From the NCBI GenBank assembly GCA_963709875.1, contig CAVPYB010000001.1, positions 310,001-374,000 of the forward strand: a stretch of 64,000 bases of DNA, in the 5' to 3' direction. Source of the stretch: JAQBDA01 sp963709875 (GTDB taxonomy: Bacteria > Chloroflexota > Anaerolineae > Anaerolineales > UBA4823). Below are positions 55,144-64,000 of the stretch, one piece after another. A program made the position numbers and the translations under genes. A model generated the notes under the pieces. The model had not been told where the DNA came from, ran no database searches, and was given only the letters and a program-made list of their open reading frames with translations. How positions within the stretch are numbered: the first letter of the stretch is position 1; the number at the start of each line of letters is the position of its first letter.

Positions 55144-55844
55144 ATGCAACCTAAACCTCGTTTGCTCACATTCTTGGACGTCGTCACGATATTATTGCTC
55201 GCCATAGCCACTTGGATGGTGTTCTTCTATGCCCCCATGGAAGCGGTGATGGGCAACGTACAGCGTGTATTCTACTTCCATGTCGCGGCCGGCTGGGTCG
55301 GCATGCTAGGTTTCCTGGTAGCGGCGGGCGCCGGGGTGGCTTACCTGCGCACGGCGAGGCGCAAGTGGGATCTGGTCGAGTCTGGCGTCTGTTGAGATCG
55401 GCATGGTATTCGCCTTCATCAACGTCGTCACGGGTTCGATCTGGGCGCGCCCGATCTGGAACACCTGGTGGACCTGGGACCCGCGCCTGACGACGGCCAC
55501 GATCATGCTGCTTGATCTACGCCGCCTACCTGATGCTGCGCCAGGGAATCGATGACCCGGACCGGCGCGCCCGCTTCGGCGCTGTGTATGCCATCATCGG
55601 CTTCCTCAGCGTGCCGCTCACTTTCTTCTCCGCCCGGCTGTTCCGCACCATCCACCCGGTGGTCATCGGCACCAACCAACCGGGCGCGGAAGGCGCATTC
55701 GACATGACATCCATGATGCTGCAGACCTTCCTGTTCAGCCTGCTGACCTTCTCGATCATCTTCGTTGACCTGCTGTGGCACCGCCTGCGCCTGGGCAGGC
55801 TGGCGGACGAGGTCGAGCAGAAAAAGCTGGAGCTGACCGTATAA
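55144..55844 (+). CDS. ccmC: Haem transporter CcmC, two inserted bases
   Basis: 232 residues after removing single bases near 55390 and 55509. FYAPMEAVMGNVQRVFYFHVAAGWVGMLGF has a conserved His. SVEIGMVFAFINVVTGSIWARPIWNTWWTWDPRLT carries the WWD motif. RTIHPVVIG has the second His. Six helices. Loads haem onto CcmE. GGAGG lies 6 bases before the ATG. Confidence 0.9.
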
Positions 55845-55895
55845 GCTGCAAGTCTGTGATCTGATCTTTGCATACTCTTTATGGGAGAGAAATTT

Positions 55896-56072
55896 ATGTT
55901 GATGTCCTTAATCCTTCAGCAAGGTCCGGCTGAGACCACCAACTACATGATCTTCGGCTACATTATCATCTTCGGCTCGATGCTGCTGTACGTCCTCAGC
56001 CTGTACTTGAGGCAGCGCAGCCTGAAGCAGGATATCGCCCTGATCGAAGACCTACAAGAAGAGCAGGTCTGA
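55896..56072 (+). CDS. CcmD-like small membrane protein
   Basis: 58 residues: one membrane helix (YMIFGYIIIFGSMLLYVLSLYL) followed by a charged coiled-coil tail (RQRSLKQDIALIEDLQEE). Size, topology and place directly after ccmC match CcmD, although sequence similarity in this family is low. Start at 55896 has GGGAGAG 6 bases upstream, better than the ATG at 55881. Confidence 0.7.
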   Translation: MLMSLILQQGPAETTNYMIFGYIIIFGSMLLYVLSLYLRQRSLKQDIALIEDLQEEQV

Positions 56073-56282
56073 ATGGAAAACGCGGCCTCACCTGCCCTCC
56101 CGCCTGCTGGCAGCATGGTAAAGACGGCCTGCAAAGGCGTCATGCTGCTGGAAGAGGACACCCCGCAGACGGTTTTCCGCGACCAGAGGGTGTATTTCTG
56201 CCTGCCGGAATGCCTGGCGACTTTTAACCAGAACCCCAGCACATCCTGCATGGCTGGCGATCCACTGCTGGAAAGCAAATAG
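56073..56282 (+). CDS. Small YHS-like Cys-containing protein
   Basis: 69 residues beginning directly after the ccmD-like stop. TACKGVMLLEEDTPQTVFRDQRVYFCLPECLATFNQNPSTSC recalls YHS/TRASH-type metal-binding modules (three to four Cys, FCxxEC pattern). Could bind copper or haem-related metal at the end of the ccm operon. Function not assignable. Confidence 0.6.
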   Translation: MENAASPALPPAGSMVKTACKGVMLLEEDTPQTVFRDQRVYFCLPECLATFNQNPSTSCMAGDPLLESK

Positions 56283-56363
56283 GCTGCTGCTCGAGCTGAA
56301 CCCAGGCGGGTGCACGCTGGCAGCAGCCCGGCGACACCCGTTTTCGTTTAAAATATCCCTGTC

Positions 56364-58193
56364 ATGAGAAGACTGAACCGATTAGTGCTCGTCCTATGCC
56401 TGCTGGCGACAGCCTGCGGGCTGTCCCCCCAATCGTCTCCGACTGCCACGCTCCCGCCGGCAGGAACCGGGGTCAGCCCAACATCAAGCGAGACTGCTGT
56501 CCAGGCTGAACCGAGCCTGCCTCCCCCATCCTCGCCAACCGTTGCTCAGCCTGACCCCCAGACACCGGTACCCCCTGATGTGGGTGCAGGGCAGGAGTGG
56601 GTCGAAGCTACCTTGGCGGGCATGAGCCTGGAGGACAAGATTGGACAGCTGATCATCGCCGGGATCGATGGGGACGTCGTTACAGCCGAGACCTGCCGCT
56701 ATATCGAACAGTTGCGACCCGGTGGCATAACCCTGGGCAGCGACAATATGCCCGACCCTGAGACGCTGCGACAGTTCACTGCCGGGCTGCAGGAATGCGC
56801 CCGCCAGGCCGGGCTGCCGCCGCTGCTGGTGACCCTGGCGCACGAAGGCGAGTATGTCGACCGCTTCCTGCGCGGGACGACCACATTCCCGGCTGCATTG
56901 GCCCAGGGCGCGACCGGCGACCCGCAGGTCGCTTACCAGGCCGCGTTGGCCTCGGGGCAGGAGCTGGCTTACAGCGGTGTCAACCTGATCCTTGGACCTG
57001 TCGCAGATGTGCTGACCAATTATGACAACGAAGTGGTCTCACAGCGCACCTACGGCGGGGACGCCGGGCAGGTGAGCCAGTTCGTCTCCCAGGCGGTGCG
57101 CGGCTACCTGGATGCGGGCTTGCTCCCGGTGCTGAAACACTTCCCCGGACATGGCGGTGTGGCGGGCGATTCGCACCGCATCCTGCCGGTTGACAGGTCG
57201 TCCATCGAGCAGATCCGGGCTGCATACCTGCCTCCCTTTCAATCCGGGCTGAGTGCCGGTGCGCCGGTGGTGATGTTCAGCCATGTATCCTACCCGGTAC
57301 TTGAAGATGGCAGGGAGCTGCCCGCCACGCTCTCACCGGGTGTGGTGAGCCTGCTGCGCGACGAGGTGGGTTTCGATGGGGTGATTTTGAGCGATGCCAT
57401 GCGCATGAAAGCCGTCACCCAGGTGATGACCTCGGCCGAGGCTTCCCTGCAGGGAGTGCAGACCGGCATCGACCTGCTGCTGCTGACCCAGCCGGAGGAG
57501 GCGCAGGAGACTTATGCCTGGCTGTTGGATGGTTACAGGCAGGGCCGGCTGACCCAGGCGCGCATCGACGAAGCCGTGCGACGTGTGCTGGCTTTGAAAG
57601 AGGGATGCAATCTTAACGTCTCAGCGGATGCCTCACCGGCCCCAGATTGGCAGGCCAACCAGGATCTGGCATATGCGCTCGGAGAGCGGTCGGTCGCCGT
57701 GCTCAAAGAAGGCGCCGACCTGGTGCCCATCCCCAAAGAATTGACCGATATCCTGATCATCGGGCCGGATGAGGATTGGGACGTGTACGCGGCCTTGAGC
57801 GAGGGGCTGCAGGAGAACGGTCAGACTGCCACCTTCGCCCGCTATCCGGTGCCCTGGTTTGGGAAGATCGAGGATGAGCAGCTGCGCTACGACCTGCCCA
57901 TCCGGGCGGCAGGCTACGACCTCGTGCTGCTGTTCACCTGGCAGGCGCACCTCAACCAGCTGGATTACGAGGACACCTGGCAGGCTGATCTGGTCGAGAA
58001 CCTGCGCCAGACCGGCGTGCCGCTGGTGGTGGTCGCCATCAAATCCCCCACCGATATCCTGGAGTTCCCCCAGGTGAGCAACTACCTGGCAATGTACGGT
58101 ACCACCCCCGGTCAGGAGGGTGCACTGATCGACGTGCTACTCGGGCGCACCCAGCCGCAAGGGGGCAACCCGCTGCCGGGGCTGATGCCCTGA
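56364..58193 (+). CDS. Glycoside hydrolase family 3 lipoprotein (NagZ-like)
   Basis: 609 residues. Lipobox LLATAC (Cys about 18) and a Pro/Thr linker precede a GH3 domain: LEDKIGQLIIAGIDG, VTLAHEGEYVDRF, GVNLILGPVADVLTN, VLKHFPGHGGVAGDSH (the Lys-His and His-Gly substrate motifs) and FDGVILSDAMRMKAV with the nucleophile Asp. The C-terminal domain (420-609) is a GH3 C-like fold. Beta-N-acetylhexosaminidase acting on cell-wall or environmental amino sugars is the likely activity. The TLAHEGEYVDRF segment replaces the usual DQEGG. Confidence 0.85.
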   Translation: MRRLNRLVLVLCLLATACGLSPQSSPTATLPPAGTGVSPTSSETAVQAEPSLPPPSSPTVAQPDPQTPVPPDVGAGQEWVEATLAGMSLEDKIGQLIIAGIDGDVVTAETCRYIEQLRPGGITLGSDNMPDPETLRQFTAGLQECARQAGLPPLLVTLAHEGEYVDRFLRGTTTFPAALAQGATGDPQVAYQAALASGQELAYSGVNLILGPVADVLTNYDNEVVSQRTYGGDAGQVSQFVSQAVRGYLDAGLLPVLKHFPGHGGVAGDSHRILPVDRSSIEQIRAAYLPPFQSGLSAGAPVVMFSHVSYPVLEDGRELPATLSPGVVSLLRDEVGFDGVILSDAMRMKAVTQVMTSAEASLQGVQTGIDLLLLTQPEEAQETYAWLLDGYRQGRLTQARIDEAVRRVLALKEGCNLNVSADASPAPDWQANQDLAYALGERSVAVLKEGADLVPIPKELTDILIIGPDEDWDVYAALSEGLQENGQTATFARYPVPWFGKIEDEQLRYDLPIRAAGYDLVLLFTWQAHLNQLDYEDTWQADLVENLRQTGVPLVVVAIKSPTDILEFPQVSNYLAMYGTTPGQEGALIDVLLGRTQPQGGNPLPGLMP

Positions 58194-58403
58194 TCGATGA
58201 GCGTTACCGCCGGATAGGACTAATCCACTGGATTTTTTACACCGATAGAGAACGGTGAATAAATACCGTTTGGCCGGCTTCGTGGGCCAGCATAGGAAAC
58301 CGAGCACTGTAGTGTCCTGCCGTGTGATGGCAAATATAGCAGCAAGTGTGTTCACCAGCACGCAGTCAAAGTCTAAGATAATGATGCCGGTCAACAAATC
58401 GCG

Positions 58404-58742
58404 TCAGCGCCTGAGCAAAGGCAGAAACACCTGCTCATCTTCCAGCATAAGCGGCAACCTGGTAGCTGCACCGACCGCAGCCAGCAGGTTTTCGATCGCT
58501 TGAGGTTCCATCAGCCTGACGATATTTGGGAGGGTCACAGTCTGGCGAATATGCTTATCGACCCCGGCCGCCTGCAGATCGAGCGTCTCGCCCGCGCGGA
58601 TCAGCATTACACTCGCGGTATCAGAGGGTAGGGCGGTACCAGCTGGTTCTCCGGTGGCTGCCCGACCCGATGCTATGCGCGTGCCGAGAAGAACGCCCGC
58701 GACCAGCAATGTGATTGGCAAAATACACCGAATTACTTTCAT
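58404..58742 (-). CDS. Secreted or membrane-anchored hypothetical protein
   Basis: 112 residues from MKVIRC. One N-terminal hydrophobic helix (about 6-22) with signal-anchor character, then a soluble region containing ETLDLQAAGVDKHIRQTVTLPNIVRLMEPQAIENLL. No family recognised. It lies 19 bases downstream of the next secreted hypothetical and may form a unit with it. Confidence 0.5.
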   Translation of the reverse strand: MKVIRCILPITLLVAGVLLGTRIASGRAATGEPAGTALPSDTASVMLIRAGETLDLQAAGVDKHIRQTVTLPNIVRLMEPQAIENLLAAVGAATRLPLMLEDEQVFLPLLRR

Positions 58743-58761
58743 TGAATAACTGCTCATCGGG

Positions 58762-59223
58762 TTATTTTATGAGCTCAATGAAGAGGATTGGTCGGCAGTC
58801 GTTTATTGCACAGCCATACGAAGCCCCGCTGGCAGCATCATCATAGTAAACGCGCACATTCTTTGCTGCGGCAGCCGCAGTGAGCATTAAGCTAAAAATC
58901 CGGGCAGCGCGTTTCGAGTCGCTGGTTGGGGTTGCAAACCAATAAACTCCTCCTGGGGCTGCGATCGTACAGTGCACGTGCACACGATTGCTCAACTCGC
59001 CTACGAAATCGGGGGTACATGTGTAGATAGAGATATTTGGGGCATCCGGGTCCAGCAGGTCTGCCGGGATGCTCTCCGGCGAGCCGGATTGCGCCAGGGC
59101 TGCCTGATCGCCAGCCAGGAAGGCGGCGGGAATCAGGCCGGAAAACACCGGCGCGATCAGGATCCCCAGCAAAAATATGCCAACATAGACAACCATCGTG
59201 CGGGTAAGGTGAAACTTGGACAT
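58762..59223 (-). CDS. Secreted hypothetical protein
   Basis: 153 residues from MSKFHLTRTMVVYVGIF. Signal peptide or anchor (about 7-35), then a small domain with four Cys (YTCTPDF, VHCTIA, YGCAINDC) and an ISIYTCTPDFVGELSNRVHVHC segment. Pairs of Cys suggest disulfides. Family not recognised. The same-strand neighbour downstream is also a small secreted protein. Confidence 0.55.
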   Translation of the reverse strand: MSKFHLTRTMVVYVGIFLLGILIAPVFSGLIPAAFLAGDQAALAQSGSPESIPADLLDPDAPNISIYTCTPDFVGELSNRVHVHCTIAAPGGVYWFATPTSDSKRAARIFSLMLTAAAAAKNVRVYYDDAASGASYGCAINDCRPILFIELIK

Positions 59224-59443
59224 CGCTTGGCCTCCATTTGCTAGAGTTTTTGGATCGACATGGTTTTCAACCATGAATTGCCACGAATGTTCAATTGTGC
59301 GAATAAGGTTCAGCTGGCTATTTAGTTATGGGAATTTATCAGATAATTGAGAAAATTTGTTGTAATTATATTATAGGGTAGCACTCCACTAAAGCGTGAT
59401 TGAAGAAAGGACATGATAGAAAACGGGGTTCACTGGCACACTC

Positions 59444-60690
59444 ATGGAAGCGACCAAGCAACCAGGAGAGAACCGAGTGAACCCACAAGCTATATTTTGC
59501 CCGAAAATTGAGTGTCCGGCAAGAGGTCAGAGCGGAAAAGGCAACATTCAGGTGCATAGTCAGAAGGAAAAGCGTTACGTTTGTGAAGTGTGCGAACAAA
59601 CCTTTAGCGCCAGGCGAAAAGGAACGATATGCCTTTACCGGCTGCGGACAAGTGCCGAGACGGTGCTGCTGGTGATGGCGCTCTTGGCGCTACGGCTGTC
59701 CCGTTCAGGCGATAGTCAAGGCGTTTGGCTTTGATGAGCGCACGGTGCGGAACTGGTGGCAGCGGGCCGGTCAGCACTGTCAAGCCGTGCATGAACACAG
59801 CATGAGCAGCGCCCACCTGGATTTGGCAGCAGGTGCAGGCCGATGAGATCAAAGTCAAGACTCAAAAGGGAACTTTCTGGATGGCCCTGGCGCTGATGGT
59901 CTCCAGCGCCGGCAGTGGTTGGGCGGTGCGGTGAGCGCCAGGCGATGATCTGGGCTTGATCGAAACCTTGGCGCAGCAGGTGCGCAAGATGCGACCTTGT
60001 GCCGCCGCATGCTGTTGGCCGGTCGATGGTGTTGGCGAGCTACGTGACCGCTCTCCAAAGCGAAGCCGTCGACGAGCTCTGCGTCCCGTCCCGCAGGGGC
60101 GAAAAAGGACGCCCGCAACTGATCGCGCTGGCCGAAGGCATCGCGCATCGTCCAGGTGGTCAAGCCACGGCGCTGTGACCAACCATTTGCACATCGACCG
60201 ACGCATCGAGATGGTCGAACGGCACGTCAGGCAATGAGTCCGGAGCCTCTGATCCAGGAGTTTCCCAGACGCGAGACGGGCGGTTGAAGATCAGACGCCG
60301 GCCTTCATCGAGCGCCTCAACGCCGACCTTCCGCCAGCGGCTTGCCAGCCTAGACCCGCCGCACACGCACTCTGGCCCGAAAAGCAGACTACGCTGGTCG
60401 CCGGAATGTATATCGTCGGCTGTCTGTGACCAACTTCTGTGTTCCTGCATAAGAACCTACGTTTGCGCCTGCATCAACCGTCGGCCGCTTTGGCTGCACT
60501 GCGTTGAGGTTCAGCGTACCCCGGCGATTGCGGCAGGATTTGACCGATCATATCTGGACCGTGGCGGAGCTGTTTGCCTTCAAAGTTGCACCCCAGCCCT
60601 GGGAACCCCCCAAACAGCGGGGCCGCCGGTCGCCAACCGAGCACCTTTTGCGGTTGATCCAACGAGTGGTGTCAGGTAATCACGGTTAGC
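59444..60690 (+). pseudogene. Decayed transposase with N-terminal zinc ribbon
   Basis: Pieces in several frames read as one transposase: CPKIECPARGQSGKGNIQVHSQKEKRYVCEVCEQTFSARRKGT (zinc ribbon), IVKAFGFDERTVRNWWQRAGQHCQAVHEH, QVQADEIKVKTQKGTFWMALALMV (a DDE-type acidic residue), and the end LTDHIWTVAELFAFKVAPQPWEPPK. The layout resembles IS1-like or related transposases common in Chloroflexota. At least five frame breaks plus a scrambled middle show genuine decay, unlike the single-base breaks elsewhere. No terminal repeats are visible. Confidence 0.7.
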
Positions 60691-61194
60691 ATGCTGTGCT
60701 ACCTATTATAGATCAAGCGCAGAACGCAGAATAAGCATTAAGCATTATGTCTACGTCAACCAGTTGTTTGAAATATGTTATTCGCCGCGAAACTCTACTT
60801 CCCTGGAACCGTCTGTCCTTGAATGTAACATCTAACCAGCAAGGCACCTCCACTCCCTTACCTTTTCCCTCCATCCCACACATTGGCTGACGTGCTATTC
60901 TGGTGTCGAGGTCAAGTTTGAAAAGGGTGTCCTCTTCGGATGCGAGCTCACCGTGAAGAATGTGGGGTACATAACCAAAGACATATCGCTGTTTGACCCA
61001 AAAGAGGAGAATTGGAGCCATTTGACCACCTTAGAGCTTATTCGGGAGTAAGGCCAACTAGCGAAGGAGGTCAAGGCGAGGGGGCTGCCTTAGGGAATTC
61101 CGTAGCCAACAATGTCCTGTGTATGGGCATTCTGGTTATTGATTGAAAAGCGGGAGGCATCTGGTTGCCTCCCGCTTTTCATAAACAATCGCAG
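60691..61194 (+). other. Region with a possible orphan gene fragment
   Basis: No clear gene. On the plus strand an open stretch ending at 61051 reads GVEVKFEKGVLFGCELTVKN, VGYITKDISLFDPKEENWSH, LTTLELIRE and stop, which looks protein-like but lacks a start codon or known relatives. The opposite-strand 102-codon frame (60713-61021) looks like its shadow. A GGGAGGCA-N-TGCCTCCC-type hairpin (about 61150-61177, CGGGAGGCA/TGCCTCCCG followed by CTTTT) is a likely terminator shared with the fumarase genes. Confidence 0.35.
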
Positions 61195-61820
61195 CTAAAT
61201 CTTCGCCAGCAGCTCGTCTAGCACCGCTTTGGACTGCTGCTCGACGACCGCGTGCTGGCTGCCGCCGTGGGCGTCCATGGTCACCACGGCGGGGAAATCT
61301 TTGACCTCGATCACCCACATCGCTTCCGGCACGCCGAAATCCAGCTTGTACACCCCCAGCACGCGCGTCACGGTCTGGGCGATCAGCGAAGCTGCCCCGC
61401 CGACGGCGTGCAGGTAGACGCCCGGCACCTCCTGGCAGGCAGCCAGGGTTTTGGCGCCCATGCCGCCCTTGCCGATCACGCCTTTGATATTGAAATGGCG
61501 CATCACGTCGCCCTGGTAGGGCTCCTCGCGGATGCTGGTGGTCGGTCCGGCAGCCACGAAGCGGTATTCGCCGCTATCCAGCCCGGCGACCACCGGCCCG
61601 CAGTGGTAGATCACGCCGCCCTCCAGCAGCGGCTTGATCGCCTGCGTAGACCTCCAGGTCATCCCCCTGCGGCTGGCGGGTTTTCTTGATGAAGGTCTCG
61701 ATCATCCACTTGTGCACCGCGTCGCGGCCGGTCAGCATCACGCCCGGATAGCGCTACCGGCTCGCCGACCTTCAGGCTGCGGATGGTGTCATCACTGATG
61801 GGTATTTGTATGTTGCGCAT
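61195..61820 (-). CDS. Class I fumarate hydratase beta subunit, two inserted bases
   Basis: 207 residues after removing bases near 61747 and 61650. N-terminus MRNIQIPISDDTIRSLKVGEPVALSG, then GRDAVHKWMIETFIKK, GGVIYHCGPVV, AAGPTTSIREEPYQGDVMRHFNIKGVIGKGGMG and WVIEVKDFPAVVTMDAHG. It supplies the C-terminal swivel domain of a two-subunit Fe-S fumarase (or L-tartrate dehydratase). Overlaps the alpha subunit stop by 29 bases. Confidence 0.85.
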
Positions 61821-62716
61821 GTTGTTTTGCCTCTGTCGCTATCACTGGTAGCTCGCCTGCGCCGTCCGCCCAGGCCATGCGCCGGCGGCGGTACGCCCAG
61901 CACATGTACGACACTGAGACGAAATAGCTGGCCGGCAGGCGGTTCAGGCTGGTGATCTTCGTCCCCAGCACGGTGGTCTGGCCGCCAAAGCCCATCGGAC
62001 CGATGCCAAGCTGGTTGGCCTCGTCGGTCAGACGCTGCTCCAGCGCGGCCAGCTCGGGGTTGGAGCTTGGCTCATCCAGCTGGCGGAAGAGAGTCTCCTT
62101 GGAGGCGTAGTAGGACGAGCCGCGGTCGCCGCCGATGGCGACGCCCAGGATGCCCGGCGCGCAGCCCTTGCCCTGCGCCTGGTGCACCGCGTCCAGCACC
62201 ACCTTGCGCACGCCCGCCAGGTCGCGCCCGGCGCCTAACTTGTTGTTGGGCAGCGAATACTGCGCGCCGACGTTCTCGCAGCCGCCGCCCTTGAGCATCA
62301 GGTCGATGGTCAGGGTCTCGCCCTCCACCTCCTCGAAGTGGATGCTGGGGAAGTAATCGCCGCCCAGGTTGTCCCCGCTGTTCTTGCCGCTCAGCGAGTC
62401 GACCGAGTTGGGGCGCAGGTAGGCTTTTTCGGTCGCCTGCACCACGGCGGCTTCGATCTGGAGCGCGCAGCTTGCGCGTGCTCCAGCCCTCCGGGTAGTA
62501 AACGTAAAAGATGGGCGTGCCGGTGTCCTGGCAGATGGGGGTGGAGTTCGCCCGCGACAGCTCGACGTTCTTGATGATGGTCTCCAGCGCGCCGCGCGCC
62601 GCCGAGCCGGGCTCTTCCTGCTCTACCGATGCGCGCAGAGCAGCCTCCACGTCGGGCGGCAGGTCGGTGGCTGCCAGGCGCACCAGCTCCAGGATGGGTT
62701 CGGTCAAATCTTGCAT
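61792..62716 (-). CDS. Class I fumarate hydratase alpha subunit, one inserted base
   Basis: 307 residues after removing one base near 62470. The three 4Fe-4S cysteines lie in ICQDTGTP, KGGGCENVGAQYSLP and GKGCAPGILGVAIGGDRG. Also present: AYLRPNSVDSLSGKNSGDNLGGDYFP. Catalyses fumarate to malate in the TCA cycle. The oxygen-sensitive class suggests low-oxygen life. Start chosen at MQDLTEPILE; an ATG at 62740 is also possible. The C-terminal tail after YFVSVSYMCWAYRRRRM is unusually long and may be off-frame. Confidence 0.87.
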
Positions 62717-62928
62717 GTTTGCCTCCAGTTGCTCAGTCATCTGCTAATGGGGGTTAATGCTTCTTGCCCACAATACTTTTCTGGCGTTCACTATGTATCA
62801 TACTCTTGTTTTCCCCCCAATGCGAGTGACAACCTGCCGCTCTGGGGCAGTAAGTCGTCACCTCTGGTAGAATCCATGCGACCCAAAGGGTCGACCGCTG
62901 CGACCACCGATCCGACGTTGACCGCTAA

Positions 62929-63426
62929 ATGATCATCCGTCCCGCACTGCCGTCTGATGCTGAGCCCATTGCTCGTATTTATAACTACTACGTTCACAAC
63001 ACCGTGATATCATTTGAGGAGCACAGCGTGCCCTCCCAGGCCATGGCTGAGCGCATCCGTGAAGTTGCGGCTTTGTCTTTGCCCTGGCTGGTTGCCAAGT
63101 CATCCGGCGAGATCGTCGGTTATGCCTACGCCTCCAGATGGAAGGATCGTTCGGCTTACCGGTACACGGTCGAGAGCGCTGTTTACATCGATCCCGACTC
63201 ACTTGGGGTTGGTTATGGTTCGGGTCTTTATGATGCACTGCTGAAGGAGTTGCGCCAACAGGAGATCCATGCGGTCATCGGCGGCATTGCTTTACCCAAT
63301 CCAGCCAGCATCCGGCTGCATGAGAAGTTCGGGTTCATGAAAGTTGCCCATTTCAAAGAAGTCGGGTTCAAATTCGGGAAGTGGGTGGATGTAGGTTATT
63401 GGCAGCTCTTGATTCGCGGCACGTAG
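62929..63426 (+). CDS. GNAT N-acetyltransferase (phosphinothricin acetyltransferase-like)
   Basis: 165 residues. MIIRPALPSDAEPIARIYNYYVHNTVISFEE at the start, SSGEIVGYAYASRWKDRSAYRYTVESAVYI, the acetyl-CoA loop LGVGYGSGLYDALL, and ALPNPASIRLHEKFGFMKVAHFKEVGFKFGKWVDVGYW are typical of the PAT/YncA group that acetylates amino-acid-like compounds. No clear promoter. Unbroken frame. Confidence 0.9.
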   Translation: MIIRPALPSDAEPIARIYNYYVHNTVISFEEHSVPSQAMAERIREVAALSLPWLVAKSSGEIVGYAYASRWKDRSAYRYTVESAVYIDPDSLGVGYGSGLYDALLKELRQQEIHAVIGGIALPNPASIRLHEKFGFMKVAHFKEVGFKFGKWVDVGYWQLLIRGT

Positions 63427-63474
63427 TTCGCTACGCATAATTCGCAAATCGCAATTCGCTACTCCTAACTCTCG

Positions 63475-64000
63475 ATGCCTCTTCTCTGGCTCTCCCTGGC
63501 GTTTCTGTGCGGCATCGTCCTGGCAGCTAACCTGCAGTTGGGCCGCCTCGGATGGCTGCTGATCGGCGGGATCGCCCTGCTCCTGGCTCCGCTGCGCCCG
63601 CTGGCCTTCCGGTTGGTGGTCGATACCCCGGGAGCTGTGCGCCGGCTCGATTAACACGCTCCCCCTTAGCCTGACATTCACCATCCTGCGGGCGAATGCG
63701 TGCCTCTCGCGGCTGCGGCTGCCGCTGCCCTTATTCGCCTTGCTCCAGGCGCTGGCGTTGGGCGCGCTGCGCTACCAGAGCGCTTTGCCCGATCTAAGCG
63801 ACCCAGGCTATATCGCCTATTACAACCATCCCGAGCAAACCTTTCAGGTGGAGGGCACTCTGCTCGAGCCGCCGGACGTGCGCGACCGCTACACCAATCT
63901 ACGTCTGCATGCAAGCCGCATCCAGCCATTGGAGGGTGGCGTCGAGCATGCTGTGGATGGAAAGCTATTGGTCACGGATTGGGACCTGGGGGACTGGCGC
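63475..64000 (+). CDS. ComEC/Rec2-like competence protein, N-terminal part, one inserted base
   Basis: Begins at ATG 63475 and runs off the window. MPLLWLSLAFLCGIVLAANLQLGRLGWLLIGGIALLL is the first membrane segment pair. After a one-base shift near 63645 the frame continues with LPLFALLQALALGALRYQSALPDL, then HPEQTFQVEGTLLEPPDVRDRYTNLRLHASRI, matching the DUF4131 N-terminal region of ComEC DNA-uptake channels. The gene is incomplete at the right edge, so only the first quarter is visible. Confidence 0.7.

Noticed and set aside
60713..61021. 102-codon minus-strand frame
   Set aside because: No ribosome site or family; the opposite strand reads more like protein, though that is also weak.

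Overview
The window looks like a chromosomal contig from a Chloroflexota bacterium, probably Anaerolineae-like. This is inferred from gene content, not from a marker gene. Supporting signs are many lipoproteins with Thr/Pro-rich linkers after the lipobox, an FMN-riboswitch-controlled RibXY-type ABC importer, a Cys-type CcmE, membrane-anchored multihaem cytochromes without outer-membrane porin genes, NBR1-type Ig lipoproteins and GC-rich coding sequence. No rRNA is present. One partial tRNA-Met-like sequence is seen.

Layout. 0.3-5.5 kb: two NBR1-Ig lipoproteins, epoxyqueuosine reductase (queG) and a CapA-like lipoprotein. 5.4-9.4 kb: a PIN toxin-antitoxin pair, then a metal ABC importer (binding protein, ATPase, permease) with its Fur/Zur regulator and a good Fur-type operator. 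9.4-27.9 kb: housekeeping and cell-surface genes (LysM protein, redoxin, beta-propeller, flippase-like protein, FAD oxidoreductase, methyltransferase, PRTase, diguanylate cyclase, PLD lipoprotein, PQQ-type dehydrogenase), an AbiEi/AbiEii pair, a HerA-like ATPase, a CBS protein and an ATC-hydrolase-like/SixA fusion. 28.2-32.2 kb: an accessory island with a partial tRNA, HigBA, an intact ISKra4-like IS and a truncated RHS gene. 32.4-35.7 kb: FMN riboswitch with terminator, followed by the riboflavin-type importer.

35.8-56.3 kb is the most coherent block, a respiratory island. It holds a decahaem lipoprotein (two pentahaem halves), a Rieske/cytochrome b complex whose cytochrome c subunit is a chain of seven haem modules, a nine-haem NapC/NirT-type quinol dehydrogenase, a histidine kinase/NarL pair, and a complete System I cytochrome c maturation operon (E, F, H, G, I-like, dihaem lipoprotein, A, B, C, D-like). 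The genes fit together as quinol oxidation through NapC/NirT and the bc-type complex, electron transfer to surface multihaem proteins, haem attachment by Ccm, and control by the two-component system. 56.3-64 kb: a GH3 lipoprotein, two secreted hypotheticals, a decayed transposase, a two-subunit class I fumarase, a GNAT acetyltransferase and the start of comEC.

Many otherwise conserved genes are split between frames. All 27 breaks I could resolve need exactly one inserted base to be removed, and each reconstructed gene with a visible end is then a whole number of codons. I treat these as single genes with probable sequence insertion errors, but real decay cannot be excluded from sequence alone. 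Several families of short-word inverted repeats lie between genes and sometimes inside coding sequence.
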